64,000 nt of DNA from Massilia sp. PDC64 (GCF_900101265.1 NZ_FMZS01000001.1:434001-498000), one strand, 5' to 3'. Positions 26,153 to 35,844 are shown, counted from the stretch's first letter. The notes: generated by a model not told the origin, from the sequence alone. Numbers and translations: made by a program.

Positions 26153-27628
26153 TTATTGCAGAATTGATACACATCTGTTCAGCAGTTCTTCGTTATTGAT
26201 GATCACAACGCTCAATTTTTTCCGCGCTCTGGTGATGTTTTGGAAGAGCATTTTTACCGGATCGTAGTACGCTCTCCCCCTATATATTAGATCACCGTTC
26301 TCATCGTAAGAAAAGAACCTATCTATTATAACCACAACGCCGTCGAATTCCTGGCCGATTACTTGATGCGAAGTACTGCGCGCGCCTTCCGAATATTGTT
26401 CATGATGCTCCTGATTATATTGCGATGGTGTAAATTTCAAGACTTCCCACTTGGACTTATCAATAACGTTGAGAAAGTTCTTAGCTTCAGCAATCTCGCT
26501 AAAATAGCTTATAGCAACGTTATCCTTTCTCACCAATGTCGCCAACTGCTTGTTATTGAAAAGCAATTTTATAAAAGAGGCGAGCTCCGCATTCGTGCGC
26601 ACTTTCTCAGACAATTTATATTGCAAAATCCCAGGAATGGAACAAATCTTTTCACTAACATTATTACCTTTCTCCCAAGTTGATAAAGTCTGGAGTTTAT
26701 CGTGAGAAAAAATACAATAACATTGAGCGTTTGTTACTTTTTCGACAATTTCATCAAACTGCTTTGGGTATATCCGCTGCGACTCATCCACAGTAATCAA
26801 GTCGTATTTTCCTAAGTCATATTTCCCCAAATCTTTCGCAGGTATGATTTCCCAGCCCGAACTCATCAAGGTCAAATGGCCGTTATTTAGTTGACCGCAA
26901 TGGACCACAAGTACTTTCTTGCCGATTGCTTTCGCATAATTTGCAATATCATAAGTCAGAAGCGTCTTGCCTGTGCCGGCACTTCCTTGGATTGAAATGA
27001 ACTGAGGGCTTTTGGAAGAGGCAAAGGCTCCGACGATCTGACCTTTGATATCTTCCTGCTGCTGCGTCAGAAAGTATTCGCCGGCTAGAAATTGCTTACT
27101 GGAATTAAACGGAGAAACCAAATAGTCGGAAGGGTCAAATAAATCGTCAAGATTTTCCGCTCCATCACATTGCTGATGAGCCAATAGGGAGGCCAGATAC
27201 CCGATATCGGATTTCTCCAGCTCATCGTTATCCTTCAGAATATAGAGCTCTTTTGTTGCGGAAACATATGTAAATACAACAACTTGTTTTTTAAGGAAAC
27301 TTAAATAATATTTATTCCGCCGCAACTGCTTCTTGATCTTCTCCTCGGTGCTAGAGCTCTTTAACTCAATATTTAATATGTAGTCACGACCGAAGCGCAG
27401 CAGGTCAAACTCCTTGCCTATCTGAGGAATTTTGTAACCTAAAAAAAAATGGTTAAATTCCCTCAGTCTGCACCCCACATTGCCGAGGACTTCCACTAAG
27501 CTCCTGATATCCTCAATTTCAGCATTCCGCAACTCTATGCCGTGGTATTTCAGCATACTATTAAAACTAACGTCCTTCAGCGAGTCTTTACCCTGCAATA
27601 TTGACTTAAGATTAATTGACTTCAACAT
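26153..27628 (-). CDS. Nuclease-helicase fusion: PD-(D/E)XK-like domain plus DUF2075-type SF1 ATPase
   Basis: A 491-residue protein. Residues ~25-125 contain EFDLLRFGRDYILNIELK, giving Asp75, Glu88 and Lys90, the D-ExK pattern of NERD/PD-(D/E)XK nucleases. Residues ~185-491 form a superfamily 1 helicase-like ATPase: Walker A GSAGTGKT (215-222), Walker B ITVDES (278-283), SHQVIGQEFDGVVVIIDRF near 430 and the arginine-finger motif NITRARKKLSVVI near 465. The layout suggests DNA processing in defence or mobile-element biology. It stands alone on the minus strand, low in GC. The ATG at 27628 (MLKSINLKS) is preferred over one 12 codons upstream. Confidence 0.78.
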   Translation of the reverse strand: MLKSINLKSILQGKDSLKDVSFNSMLKYHGIELRNAEIEDIRSLVEVLGNVGCRLREFNHFFLGYKIPQIGKEFDLLRFGRDYILNIELKSSSTEEKIKKQLRRNKYYLSFLKKQVVVFTYVSATKELYILKDNDELEKSDIGYLASLLAHQQCDGAENLDDLFDPSDYLVSPFNSSKQFLAGEYFLTQQQEDIKGQIVGAFASSKSPQFISIQGSAGTGKTLLTYDIANYAKAIGKKVLVVHCGQLNNGHLTLMSSGWEIIPAKDLGKYDLGKYDLITVDESQRIYPKQFDEIVEKVTNAQCYCIFSHDKLQTLSTWEKGNNVSEKICSIPGILQYKLSEKVRTNAELASFIKLLFNNKQLATLVRKDNVAISYFSEIAEAKNFLNVIDKSKWEVLKFTPSQYNQEHHEQYSEGARSTSHQVIGQEFDGVVVIIDRFFSYDENGDLIYRGRAYYDPVKMLFQNITRARKKLSVVIINNEELLNRCVSILQ

Positions 27629-28416
27629 GAATTGATGTTCCCCGTGGCTCAACCGGCAATACAAAAACAGTCCCTGATTAGAGTAGCCGCAGCTCGTCCT
27701 GACGACACTGACGCGGTGAATCTCATCAGCTCAATCTGACGTCAATGATATAACTTCTTTGCGTTCCTTCGACAAGCTATTGCCTCTTGCGACGAAACTT
27801 ATCATCACGTTCTCCCTCGACGTGTGTACTGGACATGCGGGCGCCAAGAATTCAAGTCCCTGTTCCGCAACCAGTGTGCGGGATGGGCAGCGTACGCGAA
27901 CGGCCCAAACCTCCAGTGTTCCTCGAACAGATGTGCTGGGTGTGCGGGCCGCTTCGTCGCCTTCCCATCAACAGGTGCGCTTGACCTGCTGAATGCGCAG
28001 GTTGCTTTGCCATGCCCCCATCAACAGGTGTGCTGGGTGTGCTGGGTGTGCTGGGTGTGCTGGGTGTGCTGGGTGTGCTGGGTGTGCTGGGTGTGCTGGG
28101 TGTGCTGGGTGTGCTGGGTGTGCTGGCTGTGGTGCCCCTTCCCCGCTCCATCAACAGATGTGTCCGATGTGCCGGGTGTGCAGGCCTCCGGCCGTTCCTG
28201 CAAAAAAGCCCTTACCAGCAGCCGCCACGACCGGAAATGGACCGGACGCCTCGGCGGCTTCTCGGCTGGACCTGCGGGCCAGCCGATGTAACTCGCCAGA
28301 TCTTACTCATTGGACCGTGAACGCTTTGCCTACAGCCTGAGACACGGATTCGAACTTCCCGGAACGCTTACAACGCTTCCGATCAGTGTATCAACTCCCA
28401 CCATCGAGAATCTTCA
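27629..28416. other. Repeat-rich region without a supported gene
   Basis: Nearly 790 bases between the nuclease-helicase and the integrase remnant. Several overlapping frames stay open here only because of the 9-base repeat. A motif like CATCAACAGGTGTGCT recurs around 27965, 28017 and 28150, pointing to an older, diverged repeat family. Confidence 0.5.
28028..28126. repeat. Minisatellite: 11 perfect copies of GTGTGCTGG
   Basis: 99 bases made of exactly eleven uninterrupted 9-base units, followed by a degenerate unit (CTGTGGTG). The unit length is a multiple of three, so any frame through it stays open (for example Cys-Trp-Val or Gly-Val-Leu). Confidence 0.97.
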
Positions 28417-29481
28417 ATGATGAACAGACAATTTCGCTTCAACAAAAAACTTATCGATGCCCTCCCACCGCATCCAGACGATGCTAAGGCCAAGGAAAGC
28501 GAGTATTCCGACACCGAGGTTGCGGGGCTGCGCATTATCGTCAATCGACGTGGCCGCAAGTATTTCCTTTTCCGTTACTCGTTTGGCGGTGCGAAGCGCA
28601 GCATGAAGCTGGGCGACTATCCGCAGATGGATATCGGGAACGCCAGGCAGCGTGCACTGGACTGTCGCCGCCAAGGACGACGATGGGCGGATGCGGAACC
28701 TGCTTCCCGAGTTTGGCGAACTTCCGCTGGCAGAAATCACGAGCCATTCCATTCAGCAGTTCCATGACCGGTTACGTGTGCAGAAATGCGCCGCCACGGC
28801 GAACCGCCACCTTGCGCTCCTCAAGCGATGCTTCAATTTGGCCATTATCTGGGGCAAGCTCGACGGACGAAATCCAGTTAAGGGGATACGCATGCATCAG
28901 GAAAACAACCAGCGGCAGCGCTACCTATCGGGCGACGAACTGCGCTCGTTTCTAACTGCGCTGGACGAAGAGCCGAACCGCCCGTTGGCCGACGCGCTGC
29001 GCTTCCTGCTCATGACTGGCGCACGCCGTACTGAGGTGCTGAGCGCACGTTGGGACGCGATTGACCTCGACAAGGGAGAGTGGTTCTTACTACATACAAA
29101 AGTGGCAAGAGTAGGTTTGTCTTACTGAACCACGGTGCGATAGATTTGCTCCGGCAGCGCGGCCGGCCTGCTGGACATGTTTATGTGTTCCCAAGCAAAA
29201 ACGTGGGTGAAGCCATCTGTAACCCGTACAAGGGCTTCAAACGAGTACTAAAACGGGCAGGCATCAGCGACCTGCGGATTCACGATCTGCGGCACAGCTT
29301 CGCCAGCTTAGCGATTAACAACGGGGCGACATTATATGAAGTTCAACATCTATTGGGTCATGCGGATAGTAAGACCTCGCAACGATATGCACACATGGCC
29401 TCGGATAATCTGCGCAAGGCAAGTGCGCAGGTTGCTGCCGTGATTGCCAAAGCCCAGCCACAAGCCGAGCCGGTGACATAA
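28417..29481 (+). pseudogene. Decayed tyrosine recombinase (island integrase)
   Basis: Three successive frames together make a phage-type integrase. The first (28417 to about 28670) holds the DUF4102-like arm-binding domain (DTEVAGLRIIVNRRGRKYFLFRY). The second begins inside the core-binding domain (KDDDGRMRNLLPEFGELPLAEIT), so about 80 codons are missing. It runs to 29097 with the first catalytic Arg (MTGARRTEVLSARW). The third gives HDLRHSFAS, LLGHAD and the nucleophile region SQRYAHM. The last shift is explained by loss of one A in the run at 29098-29101. Inactive as it stands; probably the enzyme that inserted the island at tRNA-Lys. Confidence 0.88.
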
Positions 29482-29488
29482 ACGCAGA

Positions 29489-29523
29489 ATCGCTCAAGGA
29501 AGCACTTGAGCGATTTTTTTTCC
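29489..29523 (+). terminator. Terminator after the integrase remnant
   Basis: AATCGCTCAAG and CTTGAGCGATT pair around GAAGCA and are followed by TTTTTTTT. Confidence 0.88.
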
Positions 29524-29703
29524 ACGTTCACTTTGCGGCAAGGTCCCTTCGATCTGTCTAAATGCCGATCAGAAACGTTGTGTTCCGCTCAATTTTTGGT
29601 ACAGTGCAAAGCAGACGCCTTCGAACTGCGGTGGCAATGTCAACTTCGGAAGCGTGTAGCTTTGGCGCATCGTACGGAGAAATCGGAATTCCTTAAAACC
29701 ACT

Positions 29704-31542
29704 CTAATGCAAAATTTCAATTTGATCATCCCGGAATAGACTGAGCTCCTTCAGTTCTTCCTTGGCCTTGAAAGCGTCGACGGTGAACAGGATTATTCGA
29801 AGATCGCAAATGGCGCGCGAAAAACAAACATATGCTAGGTTCCGTGTTTTGTGTGCTTGTCCCTCCGTTGGCTGCGCACCGGCTGTCTTAGGAGTGAACA
29901 CGCGAGAAAAACTATAGTGGGACCAGCTTGCTTCGGTATCATCAAAAACAACGAGGACCCTTTTAAACTCGTCTCCCTTGACTCCATGTTGAGTGCTGTA
30001 CGTAGTGTGATTTAACACAAATTCACGATACGTAACGACCTCCTTTACTTTAAATTTCAAGAATTCATCGACAAGCCAATCTTCTCGCTCGGCACCATAC
30101 GTCATTTCATCGTACTGTTCTGTGCGAGGCTGCCTACTTAAGTGCTCGTTTAGTCGATCACCTAACTCAACAAGCTTGAGGCTCTGTGCAAGCGCTAGTA
30201 TCTCTCGCGTAGTAGCGACGTCCCAGATATCGACAAGTTTGCTTAAGGCAGTTTGAAGTTGGGCTACAACCGAGCCAAAAGGCTCTCGGCTGTTCACACC
30301 ATCCGGGCGGAGCATTGGGCTTGTCTTAACTAATGTTTGCGTAACATTTTCGCCATCGAGCTTTCTCGTAGCTTCAACAACTGGAATTAAAGTTTCCACG
30401 AAAGGCTGAATCAAAAAATGAGTGCCATCTTTGAATTCGTCCTCGGACGCGCGTGAAGAGAAATCACCGGTGAACAACTTATTGAGGTCGGCAAAACCGA
30501 GCCGCTGTGCGATCATTTGCCGTGTTAGGAATAGCGACTTCACAGTCGTGTCGTCGGACGTGTCGGCGGACCACTCAATTCGAGTAAGAGCAGTCTCAAA
30601 TTTTCCGCGAACGTCGGCAAGTTGTGCGTCGTCATAAGATTTTCGTAACCCTCGGCCCACTTCCGTCGGCGCCAGAATTATGCGAACCGACCCATCAAGG
30701 TTGTGTGCTCCAGGGACTTGTTCAATGTCCGTTCTGACCTTGTTTAGGAACTTGATCACCTCTTTGGAACACCTATGGTTCTGCTGAATCTTAATAACCT
30801 CGCTTCCTGATGGGCCTTGAAAGTTGCCGGTTCGGTTCTCGTAAATTTGCTGCATGGGATCCCCGAAATACCCAACTATCGGGAATCCGTCTCGCGAAGC
30901 GAGCGCATTGAGAGCGCTCATCACATTTGGGAATGTGTCTTGCGCCTCATCAACAAGTATTACAGGGTATTTCTGACTGACAATCATCTGCAAAACCGTT
31001 GATGAGGAAAGTAGGGATGCAGCAATGTCAATGACATCGTCGTGATCTATTTTTCCGCCGGAATAGTTTCGCCTTCCAGCGACGTCATACTTTATCCGCT
31101 CTACTGAATCGATATTCTTTAGCCCATCTTCCAATCGCTTAATCTGTTCGATTGCCGTTCGCGCACTCTTGCTTGCGCCAACGGCATCCTTACGTTTCTT
31201 CGCAATTCTCGCCGGAATAATTTCGTCCTTAAGCACACGCCGCAGATCGTCATCAAATCCGTTAATCAGTGACCAGAGAAACCCATGTATGGTCGCAACA
31301 TGGAACAGATTGTCGGCCTCCGTTCGGCGCCTTATCACGTCTACTGCCAAGTTGGTATACGTGATGCAAGCAACTTGCTGGGCGTTCTTTCGGAACGCTG
31401 ATCCGAACAAAATGCGTACGTCAATCAAGGCCTGAACAAGAGCGCGCGTCTTACCCGCCCCTGCGCCTGCAATAACAACGAAGTTTTTCTTTTCTCCGAT
31501 AGCCTTCTGAATTAAGACCGATGGATTTTCGTCTTTCTCCAT
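29704..31542 (-). CDS. UvrD-like helicase, GajB-like partner of the OLD nuclease
   Basis: A 612-residue superfamily 1A helicase-like protein. Walker A AGAGAGKT (25-32), motif Ia region CITYTNLAVDVIRRR, TIHGF (84-88), Walker B LVDEAQD (196-202), motif III FGDPMQQIYE (226-235), TQHGVKGDEFKRVLVVF near 510 and a terminal VCFSRAICDLRIILF motif VI. In Gabija (GajA plus GajB) and class 2 OLD systems such a helicase follows an OLD-family nuclease, as here with a 2-base gap. Function in phage defence is inferred from this pairing. Confidence 0.85.
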   Translation of the reverse strand: MEKDENPSVLIQKAIGEKKNFVVIAGAGAGKTRALVQALIDVRILFGSAFRKNAQQVACITYTNLAVDVIRRRTEADNLFHVATIHGFLWSLINGFDDDLRRVLKDEIIPARIAKKRKDAVGASKSARTAIEQIKRLEDGLKNIDSVERIKYDVAGRRNYSGGKIDHDDVIDIAASLLSSSTVLQMIVSQKYPVILVDEAQDTFPNVMSALNALASRDGFPIVGYFGDPMQQIYENRTGNFQGPSGSEVIKIQQNHRCSKEVIKFLNKVRTDIEQVPGAHNLDGSVRIILAPTEVGRGLRKSYDDAQLADVRGKFETALTRIEWSADTSDDTTVKSLFLTRQMIAQRLGFADLNKLFTGDFSSRASEDEFKDGTHFLIQPFVETLIPVVEATRKLDGENVTQTLVKTSPMLRPDGVNSREPFGSVVAQLQTALSKLVDIWDVATTREILALAQSLKLVELGDRLNEHLSRQPRTEQYDEMTYGAEREDWLVDEFLKFKVKEVVTYREFVLNHTTYSTQHGVKGDEFKRVLVVFDDTEASWSHYSFSRVFTPKTAGAQPTEGQAHKTRNLAYVCFSRAICDLRIILFTVDAFKAKEELKELSLFRDDQIEILH

Positions 31543-31544
31543 GC

Positions 31545-33644
31545 TTACACCTCACTCTGGAGGACATCGCAAAGCCACTTGAGTCCGTCTGCCAGATAAT
31601 TAGGTGTAACCCATGGTTCAGTGGACGCCAAGGTACTCAAACAAAAGTCAACCTTGGCAAAGTTTGAATGAACACCGTTGTGTACTCGGAAGTAGTCAAC
31701 CAAAGCATCCGGCTCACTCTCAAGATCAATGTTGCACTCTAGTTCCTTCTTTCGGAAGAGTTCAATGTTGTGGAAAATGAAAGACTCTTCAAATGTTCGG
31801 GGAATAAAAACAAAATTCGCGCCGTAACTGGGCATCGGCACAGGCGTTTGAAATGCAACCATTACCTTAGAGTTCTCGAATTCCAATACTTTTCTTGCCG
31901 TGGGCAACTTCACGAGCGAAGAAACTGACTTTGCGAGGTTGTAGGCAGTCAAATTCGCCTTTTTGTTTTTTGCATCAAGCAGCAAGTCCTTGATGGTCGC
32001 ATTGGCAGTAACCGCGTCGGGATGTCCGCCGATACACGTAATATTGCGCTGGGTCGGATCAACAGAATCCAGGTCAGTAACGATTAGACACGATAGGCCG
32101 AGAAATTGCAGAAGAGGAATGAATCTGTGCGCAAATGCTCCGCCAACCTGGAGGGTAGTTATGTAGCGGGACTGGAGATTCGCAAACTCTCTCCTAATGA
32201 CCTGAGGTAGCAGCAGACCTTCGACAGTCCCTTCAATCATTATGACGGCGTCCGCAAAAAACAAATCGCAATGCGGGAGAGCCAGATATTTTTTTAGGAA
32301 AATCAGGTTCTTCGCGTCTGTTTGAGTCTCATTGAATTTTGCCAAATTCAGAACAATGCTCGCAGTGTTCTTCAATTTGGCTGCAGAGGACATAGCATGC
32401 GTCGACGGTACCTTTTTGAAGTAACGTACCTCACTAAATTCGGCTACTGAGACAATATGAGATGAATGCGTGGTGACAATCAATTGAGGCGCAATCGCAT
32501 CGCCGCCGATTTTCTCAACCGTCTTCTTTATGACCTTGTCAATTTGTGTCAAAAATGTCTGTTGAACTTGGACATGGAGGTGAACCTCTGGTTCTTCCAC
32601 AAAAATCAGGTGACAAAGTGGCCGCTCACTTTCAATGGCGGCCCACTGAATCTGGAAGTGCGCGATTTGTACCGAAATATAGACTAGGTTCTTAAATCCC
32701 AATCCGTTATACGCCTCAGGGAGCAAATGTTCACTGTCGGGGTCGAAGTAGCTGAGCAACGCATTTCCGCCCAAGGCTTTTTCAGGACTTAAGTTAGATA
32801 TTACTCGTAGGTCGCGGTCGTTTGGGGTTGGATACCCGAGTTCCGCAATAATCTCTATAAGGGGCTGGAATTCTTTATGGTAATGCCCGGTTAGGTCTGT
32901 GTTGCTCTTTTCAATTACGAGCAGCGCCTCAGCATCACTGGGAAGCTTGTTGAGATTACTTGTGTAGAAGTCGTAAAAAACGCTAGATAGCTGATTGCTC
33001 CTGCTAGACGCTTCATCATCGATATTGCGCTGGGCATCGACAAAGTCTACTCGAAGTAGTGAAGCAAGTGTCGCGCGTCCTTCCTTGGCATCAACGGGCA
33101 AGTAGCTTAGTTCTGTTTTCCCATCATTTGTCAGGCTCTTAATCCGATAGTATGAAATCGAAAAATGGCGTCGCAAGTTGCTGTCGATTCCCAGAAAGTG
33201 CGTTAGGGCCTTCCTGCTACTCCCGTCCCCCCGATCTGGAAACGCCTCGCCGTATTCCTTCAGAAGTTGACGAAGGTCGGAAATCATCAGGCGCATTCCC
33301 AGTCCGACTTCGACTACCCCTGCAGTCAGGTTAGGGATCAAACGAGCGACACGGCCATACTCAGTTTTCGAATCAACTGAAAACCACAAATCGAGATCTA
33401 TAGAGGGGAGCGACTGGCCATTGCTGGCTGGATTTTTGACCAGAGCATCCAGCTTGCTGAGAATTCCAGAGGAGAAGTCATGAATTCTAAACGATGTGCG
33501 CTGCATGAAAAGCCTGAACACCGCTGTCGCTGATGTCTTTCCCGCATTGTTCGCGCCAACATAGATCGTTTTAGCTTCTTCTAAGTTGACTGTAACGTCT
33601 TCCAAACGGCGAAAATTTCTTACGGTATAGCGAGTCAAACGCAT
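31545..33644 (-). CDS. OLD-family ATPase-TOPRIM endonuclease, GajA-like
   Basis: A 699-residue overcoming-lysogenization-defect protein. ABC/SMC-like ATPase: Walker A GANNAGKT (30-37), Walker B region LIFVEEPEVHLH (346-357) and His switch TTHSSHI (391-397). The C-terminal TOPRIM domain has MIEGTVEG (Glu471) and VTDLDS (Asp524, Asp526). GajA of Gabija has this architecture and nicks phage DNA when nucleotides are depleted. The helicase gene begins 2 bases downstream. It is the first gene of the pair; its promoter should be in 33645-33800. Confidence 0.86.
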   Translation of the reverse strand: MRLTRYTVRNFRRLEDVTVNLEEAKTIYVGANNAGKTSATAVFRLFMQRTSFRIHDFSSGILSKLDALVKNPASNGQSLPSIDLDLWFSVDSKTEYGRVARLIPNLTAGVVEVGLGMRLMISDLRQLLKEYGEAFPDRGDGSSRKALTHFLGIDSNLRRHFSISYYRIKSLTNDGKTELSYLPVDAKEGRATLASLLRVDFVDAQRNIDDEASSRSNQLSSVFYDFYTSNLNKLPSDAEALLVIEKSNTDLTGHYHKEFQPLIEIIAELGYPTPNDRDLRVISNLSPEKALGGNALLSYFDPDSEHLLPEAYNGLGFKNLVYISVQIAHFQIQWAAIESERPLCHLIFVEEPEVHLHVQVQQTFLTQIDKVIKKTVEKIGGDAIAPQLIVTTHSSHIVSVAEFSEVRYFKKVPSTHAMSSAAKLKNTASIVLNLAKFNETQTDAKNLIFLKKYLALPHCDLFFADAVIMIEGTVEGLLLPQVIRREFANLQSRYITTLQVGGAFAHRFIPLLQFLGLSCLIVTDLDSVDPTQRNITCIGGHPDAVTANATIKDLLLDAKNKKANLTAYNLAKSVSSLVKLPTARKVLEFENSKVMVAFQTPVPMPSYGANFVFIPRTFEESFIFHNIELFRKKELECNIDLESEPDALVDYFRVHNGVHSNFAKVDFCLSTLASTEPWVTPNYLADGLKWLCDVLQSEV

Positions 33645-34082
33645 AGCCCATTCTTGCCAAGGTTGTCCAAAACACCAATATACTACGATTCCTTGCGGAA
33701 ATTTGACCGATGATCACGGTCCTTTGCAGTCATACGCGCTTTAGTATCTCTAACAACACAATCTAATTGCCTAAAAAGCAATAAATTCCGTACAGTGAGC
33801 TCATCGGCCGGATTCAGCCAAAAAGCGAACATAACTCTGTCTCGCTTGTCCACTCGCTCATCTGTCGGAGGTATGTCGACCGGTTTGTTAGGCGTTTTAA
33901 GCCGACACTTCCATTGTGACTGTCAGCGGCGGGCTGCACATAAGGAAGTTCGATACAATCCAAGCGCCAAGGTTGGGTTCCGACTAGTCCACGACGCCCC
34001 TGCGCTGAGGGGCAGAATGGATAATCGCCCAAGCAGGGGCTTGAGCGATTTTCTCTGGGTATCACGGGGACTAAAGCGCGTG
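33645..34082. other. Gap between the Gabija-like operon and DUF927 remnants
   Basis: About 440 bases with no supported gene. An AATCGCCCAAG / CTTGAGCGATT hairpin at 34023-34052 is nearly the same as the terminator after the integrase remnant, so part of this DNA may be a copy of that gene's 3' flank. Confidence 0.5.
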
Positions 34083-34938
34083 CTAGTCGGCGCTCGTCCA
34101 GATGCGTTTACTGAACAGTGCGTAGCCACGGAAAGCACCGTTACAGAAGCGATGCATGTGCCGCCCTGGCTGTTCTTGCTTCAGGACACCCAGACTTTTC
34201 AGCTGGTCGAGCATACCTGGTGCGTCATTGCGGAATTTGCGCGTGAACACACTGTCCTGGATGACAATGAGATCTTCCTCCACGAACGCAATAGCTTCGG
34301 AATCCATGCTCGGCCTTCCGGGCTCGATCTCGTTAATATGCTCCTCAAGGAATTGGCGAACACGTGCCAACGCCCCAGCTCGGGTATCCCACCACAACCC
34401 GATTACCAGTTTGATAGCGTCATCGATTTTACCGATCGCATCTTCTCCGAAGACCCCGGCCATGACGGCGATACGGCCGGCCACGACTGCGCCAGCTAAG
34501 CGTTGCACGACCCGGAGCTCGCCGTCTCCACAACCTTCCGGCGCGAGCTGAGCGACCAAGCCCGACGCCTGCGCCAACACCTCGTTTACCGCTTGGGGTT
34601 GTCGCAGGAATACTGAATCATGACCTCAGCCGGCGTGCCGTACTCGCTCGCACAGGCCGCTTGAGGTGGCCAGCTACCGCCTGGAACGAGTCGAAGGAGC
34701 CGTAGCACGTGATTACTCGCGATTCCGTGATCGGAATGTCGATGGCACGATCAGCTTGGCCACCGAGCATTTGCTTTCCCGTCTCCGTGATTTTGTCAGC
34801 AATCGAAACCTCTGCGGACGTGATGACGTTCGATTGCCAGCTTTCGCGGGGCGCGGCTTCACCGTTCGGCAGCATGCGGATCTTTCCTTCGCCCGATGCA
34901 ATCAGGTAACACAAGGCGTTGACCACCTGACCAGAAGC
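34083..34938 (-). pseudogene. Broken DUF927-type mobile-element ATPase
   Basis: Two minus-strand frames resemble the C-terminal half of DUF927 proteins, helicase-like ATPases of prophages and ICEs. The upstream piece (34938-34618) reads VNALCYLIASGEGKIRMLPNG and DKITETGKQMLGGQADRAIDIP. The downstream piece (34580-34083) reads RVVQRLAGAVVAGRIAVMAGVF, GKIDDAIKLVIGLWWDTRAG and the usual C-terminus. A frameshift separates them, and the N-terminal half with the Walker motifs is missing; similarity stops abruptly next to a stop codon near 34940. Assignment by recollection of family motifs. Confidence 0.6.
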
Positions 34939-35844
34939 CTATGCTCCGTCAAAGAATCCGCCAATTTCGTCGGTGTTGGCGTTGTAGGCCCATATCAAGT
35001 AGAGGTCAGTTCTGGGATAAAGTATGGTTTTTTAGAACGTCCAACACCGGGTTTAATTACTGTAACTGATCGAGCAAAGAAAGTTCTTCGCCCTCAAGAC
35101 CCTCAGGGCAGATTAGATGGCTTGCGTGACGTCATTCTTACTGCACCAGTAATCTCGGATGTCTATGCCCACTATAGAGGCGAAAACCTCCCAGACAAAC
35201 AATTTTTTCATAATGCACTAACCGACACTTTTGGCGTCCCTTCCGATAAGGTAGGGGAGTTCGAAGAAATTTTTCTGGAATCTTTGAAATCAGCTGAACT
35301 CATCAGTGAGCAAGATGGAAAAACAAGAATAATTGACGTCTCGCGTCATTCAGATGCGCCAAACATTCACTCATCAACATTAAAAAAGTTAGAGAAGTCA
35401 GTAAAGGTAGACGCCAGCGACACGTGCTTTGTCATGATGCCGTTTGCTCCGCCGCTCGGTGATTATTACGCAAAAATTTACAAACCTGCTATTGAAAAAG
35501 CAGGCCTTCGCCCTGTCCGCGCCGATGCAGACATCTTTGGAACCGGGAAAATCATAGATCAAATATGGTCTGGAATAAACTCGGCAAAAGCTCTTGTCGC
35601 CGAACTCACATCAAGAAATCCGAATGTATTTTATGAATTAGGACTCGCTCATGCACTTGAAAAACCCGTAGTCTTTGTTTCATCGAATGATTCCGACATT
35701 CCTTTTGATCTCAAACACATTCGAGTCATATATTATGATATGACCGACCCATTCTGGGGAATTAAATTGATGGATAAGGTTTCAGAAAATATTCTTTCGA
35801 CCATTGAACATCCAGAGAAAGCGATCCTCTCACGAAAGGAATAG
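34939..35844 (+). pseudogene. 5'-truncated gene: winged-helix-like plus TIR/deoxyribosyltransferase-like domain
   Basis: About 300 residues remain. An N-terminal region reads SSGIKYGFLERPTPGLITVTDRAKKVLRP, like a winged helix. It leads to a C-terminal domain with CFVMMPF, RADADIFGTGKIIDQIWSGI and AELTSRNPNVFYELGLAHAL, then IPFDLKHIRVIYYD. That pattern belongs to the TIR-like/nucleoside 2-deoxyribosyltransferase-like superfamily; several such domains act as NAD-consuming or nucleotide-modifying effectors in phage defence. No good start codon lies at the conserved N-terminus. The frame instead reads through antisense DUF927 DNA to an ATG at 34666, so the true 5' end was probably lost by recombination near 34940. 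Confidence 0.6.

Noticed and set aside
28021..28130. CRISPR array
   Set aside because: The 9-base units are contiguous with no spacers; it is a minisatellite.
27759..28340. Several overlapping long frames through the 9-base repeat (Cys-Trp-Val, Gly-Val-Leu, Cys-Ala-Gly and others)
   Set aside because: They stay open only because the unit is a multiple of three and lacks stops; no ribosome-binding site or conserved flanking protein sequence supports any one of them.
33795..34499. Plus-strand frame of 234 codons opposite the DUF927 remnant
   Set aside because: The minus strand shows DUF927-like sequence over the same bases, while the plus frame has no recognisable features.
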